From Synchiropus splendidus (taxonomy: Eukaryota > Chordata > Actinopteri > Syngnathiformes > Callionymidae), in NCBI RefSeq assembly GCF_027744825.2, contig NC_071335.1:12041501-12105500 (forward strand): a stretch of 64,000 bases of DNA. Reading direction: 5' to 3'. The notes beneath the pieces were generated by a model. It saw only the letters and a program-made list of their open reading frames with translations. It was not told where the DNA came from and ran no database searches. Below, piece by piece: positions 27,201 through 38,700 of the stretch. The position numbers and the translations under genes were made by a program. Position 1 is the stretch's first letter. Every line of letters starts with the position of its first letter.

Positions 27201-27402
27201 TTATCCTCATGTCGGCTAGCTCTTAGCATCACATGCCGCTGTTAGTTAGCATGTCGGCTAATACCAGTAGCAACGCAAAACTTACGCTGCGACACTTTTA
27301 ATGGAGTCGTAGTTAGACGACGGCACCCAGCAAGTACCTACCATCTCTGCCCGTCCCCATGAGCTGATCCAGCATTGCTCGCATCTGCGCCTGGGCCGAC
27401 AT
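24233..27402 (-). CDS. luc7l: LUC7-like pre-mRNA splicing factor (LUC7L/LUC7L2 type)
   Basis: A U1 snRNP-associated nuclear factor that influences 5' splice-site choice. Ten coding exons give 424 aa: 27402-27342, 26971-26877, 26661-26563, 26205-26095, 26012-25869, 25735-25559, 25451-25291, 25218-25189, 24941-24786, 24473-24233. All phases agree. The start is MSAQAQMRAMLDQLMGTGRDG. Zinc finger 1 uses the Cys/His of RVCKSH, SCPHD and GECSKVHD. A coiled coil follows (ERVHELNEEIGKLLARAEQL). Zinc finger 2 includes VCEVCSAYLGLHDNDRRLADHF. The tail is an Arg/Glu-Arg and RS-like region ending SSSEERESGEI. The LUC7L3 type is excluded by the N-terminus. I cannot decide between luc7l and luc7l2, although ERVHELNEE and EEIREKLE-type residues lean to luc7l2. 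Exon 8 is only 30 nt. Confidence 0.93.
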
Positions 27403-28336
27403 GTTTGACTGCAGCTCGCGGCGTGTGACTCACTCCTCGCCCGCAAAAGTCAAACACATGCAGCTTCTTCTCCACCGCCACCACAAACTTTCCCGTCAAA
27501 ACTATAGCGTTCCGTGAGAGAGTTAAAATAAGTAACAGAGACTATCGCTGGAAAGCAAAGGACGGTTGGCTCTGTTTAAATTCGCTCGAATATCCGGGTC
27601 GTGTGGATTTGGCTGTGTAAAAACAAGATTTTCTAATAAATATTCGTCTGATAGAGAACCGGTTCCTGACACATGGCATGAATCTCTATTTCTAGACAGT
27701 TATCGTAAAGTTTCGGGGCTCTTTTTCTTCCGCACGGCGGCTACTTCCCCTTCCTACCGAGGTGCGGGAGCGCCACACTCAGGCCAGGGGCGGTGACGGT
27801 GCTGCGGTGAGCTTTGCTGACGTCACAGACGAGTTCAAAATACTATAGGCCAAAGAAAACATGACGCGCAAATCTATATATTGTTGTCCTTTATTTAGTA
27901 AATGGCCACACTAACACATTCATTTTACACCACCTGTCGACAGCTTTGAGCTCACCAGTGTTCCTCAAAATGTAAAACAATGAATCATAACTAGAGACGT
28001 TGACTGCGATCATTTTGACGCATTTTGAAGTAATTCATGAAGTACCAGTATTGTGATCAGGTGCTTTTGATGTATATTATTTATTGGCTTTCTTGGAGGT
28101 TTAGAGGCTGTGAAAAGTAATAGGTTTTCTGCTACAGACGGAATCCACTTGACCATTTGTTTTGTTAGAATTTTGTCATTGTCAGCTTAATGCCATTTAA
28201 CTCTTGATTAGGATTAATACATGTTTGGACTATTTTGTGTTCACAAAAAGTACATTTTATCTAAGATGTCCACGCCTATTTATACAGACGCACACACACA
28301 GGCCCCGCCCTCTCTCTGGCACATATCCCTGGAATA
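27403..28336. promoter_or_regulatory. Divergent promoter region, luc7l-type gene and smdt1
   Basis: The two genes start 934 bases apart and face away from each other. A perfect TGACGTCA lies at 27818-27825, near the middle. The luc7l side (27403-27500) is GC-rich and TATA-less. The smdt1 side has pyrimidine-rich, CpG-containing sequence just before its ATG. Shared control is inferred from position only. Confidence 0.5.
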
Positions 28337-29228
28337 ATGGCGACCGGTCTGTTCCGCCTACCGCTCCGAATTTCCACTCAAAATGTGGCTTTATTAAGCC
28401 GGAATCCCGGCTTAAAAGCATCAAATATATCACGGAAGACTCCAGTTCGGAATGCAACATCGACGGCGTCCGGCGCAGTCCTACCGAAGCCGGATAAAGT
28501 AGGTGTTTGACTCGGTCTCGTGATAAGGAGAGCCCGTCAAGCGTGTGGGCGGGAGGTTGTGTGTGATTGACAGGAGAGTTGCCCAATTAAGAAGAAGTAT
28601 TGTTGAAATGCCAGCCATGTAAGCCAATCAGAATGTGTTTATACCTATTTCCCGGAAGTCTTCATTTTTATTTGCTCATATTTTCAAAAGTAACATTTTA
28701 TTTCATATAGTGAAACATTATTGCATGTTTGTTTCTATCCACTTAATTTGCGTGAACAGCAATCTCGATCTTGTGATGAATGGCAATGGTCATTTCAGGT
28801 GTCTGGATCATGCTCATGCAAATTTTAAAGATGTGTCTCGCATTAAGAACCTTTTATGCTACAGGACACAATTCTAACTGTTCTAAAGTCAGGCACTGTG
28901 TGCTGTAGCCTCTCAGCAAGGGAGCGGCCAGTGGGAACCCAGCATGAGACATCTATGTCAAGGAGATCCTGTAAATGCGATAACATGCATGAGTGTATTT
29001 CCCAGATCAATTGAAGTTGCTGTCTACCACTGGTCTCAATTATTTTTACCTGTTTTAACCCCACTTTCTCCACTTCTTTTCGTTCTCCAGACCCCCTTTG
29101 GACTGATCCGCATGACGGCTGTGGTGGTGCCCTTCTTGTATGTTGGTACTCTGATAAGCAAGAACTTTGCAGCGCTCCTAGAAGAGCATGACATCTTTGT
29201 CCCTGAGGATGACGACGATGACGACTGA
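28337..29228 (+). CDS. smdt1: Essential MCU regulator EMRE, mitochondrial
   Basis: EMRE is a single-pass inner-mitochondrial-membrane subunit of the calcium uniporter. It is needed for MCU conductance and links the pore to the MICU1/MICU2 gatekeepers. Exon 1 (28337-28498) encodes a basic presequence, MATGLFRLPLRIS through SGAVLPKPDK, and ends AAA|gtaggt. Exon 2 (29091-29228) follows ctccag and gives the transmembrane segment VVVPFLYVGTLISKNF, then AALLEEHDIFVPE and six Asp before the stop. The total is 99 aa (human 107). The C-terminal half is almost identical to mammalian EMRE, including the acidic tail. A further 3' UTR intron is possible (acceptor near 29388). AATAAA lies at 29425-29430. 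The gene is tail to tail with triobp. Confidence 0.97.
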
Positions 29229-29661
29229 GCTGACGGCATCAAACAAACGGTGCGCCACTCCCTCACAACCTTTATACGTTTGTCCAGAGTTTTTGTTTGC
29301 TTGCCTAATGGGTGTGTCTGTTATCGTAAGAATTTAGCTTTGGTGCACGAAAGCAGACTAACATGTTTTGTTTTTTTTCCCTGACAGGATGCATTGCAAT
29401 ACTGAGTAAATGGAGATGAGCTGGAATAAAGATGTGTGGCTGAGGTGGAACATATGTCAATCACTCTACGTCCGACCCCCAGTCTCTTCTGCTGTTTATC
29501 ATATTTTTTAATTTAATAAATATATGGAATATATCATATCATGTGAAGCCAGCACCCTGTGATATGGGGCATCTTCACTCTTCTCGCATGCGGTGGTCTT
29601 AGAAACTCAATGGAGTTAATACAAATAAAATACTTCAGAGAAAGAAAACTTTGTGTTTGTT

Positions 29662-29667
29662 TTTATT
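29662..29667 (-). terminator. Poly(A) signal of triobp
   Basis: Plus TTTATT, i.e. AATAAA on the minus strand, 53 bases past the triobp stop. The smdt1 signal on the other strand (29425-29430) is only ~230 bases away, so the two 3' ends converge closely. Confidence 0.6.
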
Positions 29668-29719
29668 GCTTTTGCTAAATTTACTTTCATGACCTTTATA
29701 TGAAGTTGTGCTGGTGTGG

Positions 29720-32700
29720 TCAGGTATGTCTGGTTTGCTCCTGCAGTGCAGCGTTGGTCAGACTCAAGTGTTGCTTGAGGGAGTCCAACTCCAAGCGGCT
29801 TCGTCCTTTCTGGTCACTGAGCTCCACGTAAGCCTCCTTGTAACGCTCATATGCTGCTTCCTTGTCCTGTAATACGTGGTCAAGTTAGGCACATCTTCAA
29901 TTATGACATACATTACTTAAAATAGCTGTAAAATAGAATCTACTGACCTTTGTGAGGGATTGTACTTCACTCTGTAAACAGCTGATCTCCCTCTTGAGAG
30001 ACTGCACCTCATTTTCTTTAACTTGTATCAGAGTCTGAAGAAGAACATGATAACCTTGTTTCAAATCGTGCCTTTTTGGACCGTTGGAAGGATTTTCCTA
30101 GATGTATATTAATCTTATTTAGAAGCCCAAACAAATGCACAGGGAAAATGAGCTGGCATTATTCAAACGGTTTGAAAATTTACTCCGTCACTTGTCACTA
30201 ATTAAGAAGTATAACTTTCTTTTCAATTCATTATTAAATTAACAATGTGAAAAGGTTTGTGTAGGATACAATTTGTTGAGCTATGCTGAATATGTACCAC
30301 TTTGTCAGTGTGCCCTGAAGCTAATCGAAAATGTATAAGCAATACAAACATTTATATTGATGTAACATTTAAATATTTTTCAAAAACAATTATTACACTG
30401 CGCGTTTTTTTAAACAAGTACACTGAACATTACTGGTAAGAACTGCGACTGAAAAGCTCCACTGAGTTAATATAATGGGTCGCAAAGGTCTGAATGAAGC
30501 CAACTGGATTTTCTTGACTATTACACTCCGGCTGTTAAGATTCAAACCTTGGCTGCGTGATGCCTCGGATAGAGACAGTGTAATGCGTCCTTTGGCCAGC
30601 AGAGGTCAGTGTGTCTTCTAATATGTGTGCAGCGGCATCAGCAGTCATGCTCTTATTAGATTTGATGGCCTTTATTGAGGTCACAAGCTAATAAAAACAT
30701 ATCAATATCCCATGCTCAGTGAAGTGACTGACAGTGACACTACATGCTCTATTCTTAAAATATTGGATGTATAAGTTATTAAATCACTACCTCGATGTCG
30801 GCTGCAGAGCGATGAGTGTTGCCTCGAGAGCCCACCTCTGACCTCTGCCCTGTGATGAAATATCGCATGCGGGTGATTTCCTCCGCTAGCTTGGCCTTCA
30901 GCTCCTGAAGAAAAACACAGCTTACATTTTTCTTAAATACTTGCTCTTGTTTTGCCCGGTCTGATGACAAGTTTAGATGTTTATCAGAACCACAGCCTTG
31001 TCACTGAACCTGGTTCTCTCGCCGTAACTGCTGCAGCTCTCTGTCCTTCATTCCAAGCTCCATCCCTCTGCTTCTGCTGCTCTCCTCTGTGCGGCTCAGC
31101 TCAAGGCATTTCTGAGAGTATTGTTCCGACAGCCCGTCTAACTCTTTGTGCAGGGGGTCCGCATGTGGCCTGATGTGCAGGAACACACACATGCAAGTGA
31201 ATAAACCCTTTTCTTGTGAACAGATTTGCTGATGAATTCTTACCAGTGGCTGGCGTATGTAGTTCCCACATGTGCAGACCCTCCAGCCAGCCTTCTGGCC
31301 TTCTCCACCTCCCTCTCCAGCTCTGCTCTGTGAGCTGCTTTCAGCGACTCCACAGCTGCAACGGACAAGAAAATCACTCATCCAGCTTCAAGTCCAACTG
31401 CATAACTGACGGAGAAAATAAGTCTTTAATTTCGTTACTAAATAATATAAAACAACAAGAAAATATATATTACATATTGTTTCATATCATATATATTTCA
31501 ATCTCAATGAATCATATTTACTGGAAGATGTGACTATCTAGCTAACATGACCATGGATGAACTATAATGCATTGTATTGCAAGGTATTTTTTCAATGTAT
31601 TATTTTATTTCAATATAACTATTAATATCTTTAATTGAAGGAAAATATACAACATGGAAAAATAAACCCATCATCAATTACCTAAAAATAGCTATTGAGT
31701 TACATGAATTGACTAAGCAATGAATGATGTAAAGAGTAAAATGTGGGCCGCGTAACTGAGGCAACAGGCTGCATGAGGCCCCCAGTCCCCACTTTGCCCA
31801 AGACACCATTAACAGCTACTTTCTGAGAGTCATGAAGAAAGATCTATGTTCATGGGAGGAATCTTCGTCATGTATTTGCAGAAATATTTTTCTGTTGTAT
31901 GCCCTTCCCTCAGTAGTTAGGTGTTACTAGGTAGTTACATCTGGAGGTTCATGCCGTTCACCTTTGGCAGCAGCGTGGCTGCCCTCCTGCAACATCTTAT
32001 CCCTGGCCTCCTCCAGCGCCTTGATCTCCTGGGCATGCTTATCCTGGAGTTCCCTCACTGCTTTCTGATGCGCCTCAACCATCGCTTTCAACTTGGCCCT
32101 GCAGGGGGCCCCTGGACCACATGGGCTGTCAACCTCAGTCACCACGTCTCTTCTGATGCTCTGGGGCTGCTCGCCAAGGGAAAGGCCCTGCTAGAGAGAT
32201 TCCTCAGTGAATTCCATTTAGCAAAACTGTGGTGGTTCTTCTTACCTCCTCCTGGAGACCTTTATTTGGTTGGGCTGTTTCAAAGCCCTTTAGAGATGGA
32301 AGAGTGTCTTTTGAGCTCACATGATTTGTTTTTTCTCCTGTAACCAACTCCTCAGGCCTTGAGTTAATGAAAGATTCCTGTGACACGCATGACTGATAAG
32401 TTTGAGCCCCAATGAGAGTCTGTGCACTCACGTCCCTAAATGACAGGCTCTCAAATTCATTCCACTTCCTGGTGACCTCTGAGTCCATGGTTTCGATTAC
32501 AGGCACAGGCACACTCCCCTTCTTCAGCTCCATTGAGTCCCACCTGCTGCCCATCTCACTGAAGGCGACACCGTCTTCAAACCACCTGTTCCTCTCCTCC
32601 AATCGCTTGGCCTGGTCTCTGTCCCAGCCCTCCCCTTCCTCTCGCTGAGTGGAGGGAGACAAGTCCAGGTCCGCGTCTGCACTTTGGTTCTCGGCCTGGT

Positions 32701-35700
32701 GGGAGCGTGCACCTGCTGCGGAAGCTCTTGTGCGTTCAGAGCCAGAGTCGGTGCAGGTGAAGCCAGCAGGTGGTTGGCATGGCGACGAGCCCTGAGAGAG
32801 GGGGTTCTCTTTCTCACTGCTGCTCTCGGATTGGCTACGAAGAACAAGAGGCAGAGAGAGGGAGATTCTGTTACACTTCAGAAGAAAGATGAGAGATGAA
32901 AGTTTGCCACAAACAGACCACCCAATAATCCCGGCTGCATTTCCACAGTCTAGATCAGAGATGGGAAGAAATTCATGATATACGTGTTATGAATTAATTG
33001 TTAAGGAAAGGAAGATTTTCATCTTTATCTACTGTGGTCATCATTACAAAATAATACTGAAAAACTGACTGTGTTGATTGACACTTAAAAAGAAAACCTT
33101 TTTAAAGTCATTATAAACAATATATAACAGCTACAATACACGCTAAATTATGTGTGAAACGGTTATGAAAAGGTGTGATGATGTGACAAACAAATAAAGG
33201 ATGTCAAATTGAATCTAAAAATGCGTATTATTTACGCTGCATGTTGAGACATTTCTGTCTCTGTTTGGTCGTCACCCAACACAGAGGGCAAAACACTGCT
33301 CATTTGAGGGTTTTAGCAAAGCCAGCCCAGTAGCACCACAATGAATCAGCATCCTGTTTTTGAAATGAAGTGTTTCAAATTAGGAACTCAGTGTTGCTGC
33401 TGACCGACTGCTGTGTCAGCACTTATAGTCTTAATTTATAGTTTCAACGGCAAAGAAACTCGAGCAAGGGTCGCTCCAGGGCGAGGGCTATAAAAAGGCA
33501 CTTGTTCATGAGCTAGTTGTAAACATCCCCCTCCAAATGTCCTGGTACGTCACAAGCCTGCAGGCATGTTCGATGCTGCTCACGAGTGTGAAGTCCAACT
33601 CACTATGTGTTGTCTCGGATTGCCTGTTGAAGTAACTTCACCCAGTTCCGCCGAATTCTAGAGGTCATTGCAGAAAGAGTGAACACTGTCCTCTTTGTCT
33701 GAAGGAGATCAAACACACACACACACACACACACAGTCAAACAGGACGCAGCTCAAGACATAATTTGCACTACAAGATGATCTGATAAGACTTGGACAAG
33801 GATGTTCAATACATGGATCTGTAGTCCGTAGTTCTTCTCTACATCACAGTCTGACACCGTCACACAGGAAGTCAGGTCAATCTCTCCCTCCGGATCATCT
33901 GACTGAGAGATGTGTAAAGTCTTAACGTAGCAGCGCTTCAACATCAGCACCTAACATTTCAGACTGCGATTTACCTCCTCAGCATCGGCGTCCCTGAAGT
34001 ACCTCAGCCACGTGTGTGTCAGGACAAACCAGTGTTTCCTCCACTGATGACAACCAGAACACGAGTCTTAACTGTGAGGATCATCATTTTAACTCCTGCT
34101 TAACTTTACGAACTTTTTTACCTTGCCTTGCTCATCCAGTCGTGACATCCACCCCTTCATTCATCTGCAAATACAGTGACAAAGAATGTGAAGGCATTTT
34201 CGCTTCCGGTTCGAATTTGACTGAGACAGAGGAAACAGCCGCAGTCTTTCGACAGTTAGATAACCACAGCAGTGACCAGAAATGTTCATGACAGCAGAAA
34301 CAAGCGATGGAAAGACGTTCAATGAGTTTGAAACAGAGGAAGTGATAAAACACTGAAAGAATGATCAGACTTTTCTGAACGGTACAACCTGACTATGAAA
34401 GTGAGAAGAGGCCAGTTTAAGTTTGGAAGACACATAAAACTAGACAAAATATATTTGGAAAAAATACTATACTATAAAACTACAAACACTGTGTGATACT
34501 ATAAATGCTATTTGACAATAATCACAATAGATTGTAAAGTAAACGGAAAAATAATAAGGAATAGGGAATTCATAAAATAAAAATATATTTCCATATGAAT
34601 TAATAGTAAAGCTAGAATAAGACAACATCCAAAACATTAATGCATGCTTGAATATTACTTCTGTAACCCAGTGACAAAAAATGCTGGATCCATTTTTGAC
34701 TTCAAAGTTTATTGCTGAATATGTGAGCTAAAATAACTGTGTTTTCCCCTGGTATGTATGGAATAAGTTTACATATTGCAATGTAAACATTGTATTTACT
34801 GGGTTTTAGTTCTCAAAGGAAACCCACTCAGGCAGAAGAAGGAGACGTAGTCTTGAGTTGAAAACATCAGCAAGTTTAAGCACTTACATTGTTTGCAGGA
34901 TCATGTCCAGATGGATGATGGAGGGAAGGAGATTGTTAAAATGCAAGTGAAATTAATTTACACGTCTTAATTTCACAATATTTCAGATGACTGAGAGTCG
35001 TCAGTTTTTAATTCCAAATGCTTATTTCATTTTCTTTTTTTCCAAAATGTTCATTGTCTGACTTTAACAGTGAAGACAAACGTTGACTGGTGTGTTGTGA
35101 GTGTTGAAATAAAAAATCCATTTCACTATATTACCACAACGGTGAGTTCAAAAGATCCAAGAACAGCAGTTTAGTTTTTAAGACTAGCACCAGCGCCACA
35201 TACAGTAATTACTCATTATGTCACTCGCAGCTCTGATGAAACAATTTTGCAGCTATACTTTATTTGCGCCTAACGCCAAAAGAAAAAGTCCAGAGTCAGC
35301 TAATTTAGTTATTCCCTGGCTGCAGCCTCCCACAATCTATTAAAACCCATCATAAATCAACTGCTGCCCTAAAGCAGAGATAATGTCTTTTCCTTTTGCT
35401 GATGTCATCACGCGTACCTGAGTCTGTGGACGTTCGCGAGGAGCTTTGGACGATCTGCGTTTCCCGTTCAGTTTGTCAGAACCCTTCAAGCGATGGACAA
35501 AAGATGTGATAATGTCCTCTTATTTTGCAGACATCCTATTAAATCCGTACCTGAGTGTGGACAGATGTGACTGACTGCCGTCGGGACGATCGTCCATTCT
35601 CCAAATCGCGGTACCTCTCCCTCCGATCTCTGCCTCTCTCCCGTCCTCTACCTCTGTCATTTGATTCAACCGTGGACCCGAAAACATCCACTTCATCTTG

Positions 35701-38700
35701 ATATCTTTGTAAGAGATGAAGACAATCCCACCATTTTACATTACACTTTACATTTCCATCTGTCACGTCTTATGAATGTAACTGAATAACTGCAGTATGC
35801 CAAGTACCCATATGATCGAAGTCTCTGATCCCGACAAGGACTGGGACTCTGGTTCCTCCGTCTGAAGCCGGGCAGCTCCTCTTCTGACTCCAGCTGGATT
35901 TTTGGAATGTCAGCTAGAAGGATGTAGTCTTCCAAAGACATCCCTGTCTGACATCAAGAAGGCAAAATGACGCTTGTAGCTTGAATTGTTTTTCTCACAT
36001 AGTGGTTCAGCTATGACATATAGTATAGAATTCTAGGAAGTCTCTATCAACCTTTGACACCACTTATTGCTTTGCTTTAACACCATCATCTGCCTGACAT
36101 CAAAAAGAGCTGATTTGACAGTGCTTTCATACTTGCAGTTTCTATTTTTGAACTTTACCACCTCCTGCTAAGAGTACTGGTGAGCCACAAATAATATTTT
36201 TTTAACAGGCCCTATCAAAGTTTCTGACTTTGACCTGGTTCATGAAGAGGAGAGCTATGAACAGCAGGGTGGAAGGGCAGGCTAGGTCCAGGTGGAGGAG
36301 GCTGACTTGCTGTGGTAACCTCTGATGGCAAATTCAAGACTTGAATAATAATAATAATAATAACAATAATAATATGATATGAAGGGGCAGGGAGTTCCCA
36401 AGAGTTGGTGCAGAAATGGCGGTTATTTTGCATTGGTGATGGGGGTGAGAAGGTGGCCAATAGTAATCTGGAACCCTTTAGCTGTGGACTATCACGGAGA
36501 GACGGGAAGACTGGGTGTCAGTTGTTATTTATAACCCCCTACGTAGCTCTCCTCCTAAGTCACTGTGACTATTGATGGCAAATAGCAATTTGACACATAG
36601 ATTTAAAACGTAGAATGAATGGAGCACTGTCTCATGGCTTACCCTAACACCAACCTACGTCTTTTTTTTTCATGTGTCACGCTGCCAATGCATCAATATG
36701 CAATGCTGAAGGATGCCTTTTTCGTCAGTATAGAACGCAAAGGGTAACTTTCCCAACATCTATATATCACACCATGGAAAAGAGGATGTGTTGGTTGAAA
36801 ACAATCCCTATGTGAATTTAATGATGAATTCAATAAATACAAGCATGTTGTGTACTCACAAAATTAGATGCAGAATTGGATCTCATAAATATGTCGAGAC
36901 TGCGAGGGAGCACTGTGTGCCGTCCAACTCTGGGGTTTGTAACAATTGTGGAGAGTCTGGAGGACTTCAGTTCCAGATCATAGTTTGAAATTCTCAATAA
37001 AGACTTTATAGTAGTAGATAGACCCTGGGTCAGTGTGGCAATATTAGTACAATACATACGCCAAGTCTTTCGCTAGCCGCCAAAAAGCTACAAACATCTT
37101 GGAGTGGTTGCTGTCTCACACAGTTTAACCTCAAAATAAAATTGGCAGAACACAGTCTGTGAGGTTACGAATGCAACTGTGTCTACTACAGACATAAAAC
37201 ATTGAATTGCCTATCTCTACTCACAGTTAACTATTCTATTTAAAGATAAAAAAATGATGATGTGAAAATCTGTTCACAGCTTCTTGACTCATTATAACAG
37301 ATGCAGTGGTGGGGGTAATAATAATTCATACAAAAACATCATTATACAAGAAAATATTGCCAGGCCTCTCCCGACTCAATTCTGAAATTCCTGTGGCTCC
37401 CTCACACCAGTCAACAATTACACTTCCAAAGATGGGATGGTAAAACTACATAGCTTCATAACAGATTTAAAATAAATACTTAATTTGCAGATGTATGAAT
37501 CTATGGCAGTCTAATCTAATATGCTCCTTACCTCCTCCACATCTACTTGGGTCTTCTTTGGCTCAGAGAGCAGTATGGCCTCCATGCCTCTCCGCACGCT
37601 GCTTCTGCTCCGCTCTGCGCTGAGAATATTATTTGCTCCAGTGACTCCATCTCCCTCCACACTGCAAACATTTATGGGTGAAGCTCCGATTCCTTGAGAG
37701 TCCAGCCCTTGTCTTGACATCGAGGATCCACCTGAGGGAGAGAGGAGGACCATGGAGGGTGAAGACCCTTGCCAGGAACCAGGGGATGGACTGAGGTGGC
37801 TGTTTCTGGAGCAGAGCTCCCTCTGTGGGGTTTGGACAGGGGATGAGAAGTCATTTCTCGATGGCGAAACCTCCCGACTGTTCTGAGAGCGAGTGTTTGC
37901 CAAGCTGTTGAGGGCTGATCTTGGGCTATGTGGAGACAGGCGCGACTCCTTGTATGAATTCTGCTGAGTGGAGGTGGAGGCACGACGAGAGATGGATTCC
38001 AGATTTCTGTAAAGCTTTTCAGAGTCCAAACTATGCTTGTTTGAAGCTTGTGATGGACTCCTTAAATCTCGGCTGGACCCCCTTTTAAAGTCATATCCTC
38101 CATTTTGAAAATGAAGGGAGTCTGAATGCTTGCGAGAAGGAGTGACTCTTGACGGTGAGATGGCACGAGAGCTCGTTGAGCCACGTCTGCGAGGGCTAGA
38201 TCTGCCGGATGCAGCATGGGATGGAAGGTGAGAAGAGGCGTGTGACCTGCTCTGAGCTCTAGGAAGGGAACTCCATCTCTGGTTGTCAGCTGACTTGTAT
38301 CGGTCAGGACTCAATGAGCTATGACGGGTTGGAGAATTCCTCTCTGAGTCAGTACCCCGTCTAAAATTGGAGTGGTAGGTGTATCGCTGAGGGGATTCAC
38401 TTCTCCAGCTTTCTTGCATGTAGGTCTCCTGGTTTCTCCGCTGGGACGGGACGCCCAGATTCACTGTCCTGAAAGGGACGGTTGCCTTTGGCTCTGGGAC
38501 GTAGTTGCTGGGAAGCGGATGTCCTCTTTCGTAGTAGCGATAAGGCCTTTTGTTGACCTCCTCCATTTGCTGCTCTCTGTCCATTCTTCTGTCCGGGGAG
38601 AAGTAGCCACTCTCCTGGTTCCTGACTCCTCTGCACTCTGAAACATGGAGATGACATCAGTAGGGTTCTTTAGACAGAGTTCCTCTTTTGCTAACTATGA

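Noticed and set aside
33601..33606. Apparent stop (TAG) at the end of a triobp PH exon
   Set aside because: The codon is split by the donor ACATA|gtgagt; the next exon supplies C to make TAC.
37672..37983. Pro/Ser-rich alternative frame opposite or beside triobp exon 5
   Set aside because: Shadow of the 368-codon triobp exon, which is tied in phase to both neighbours.
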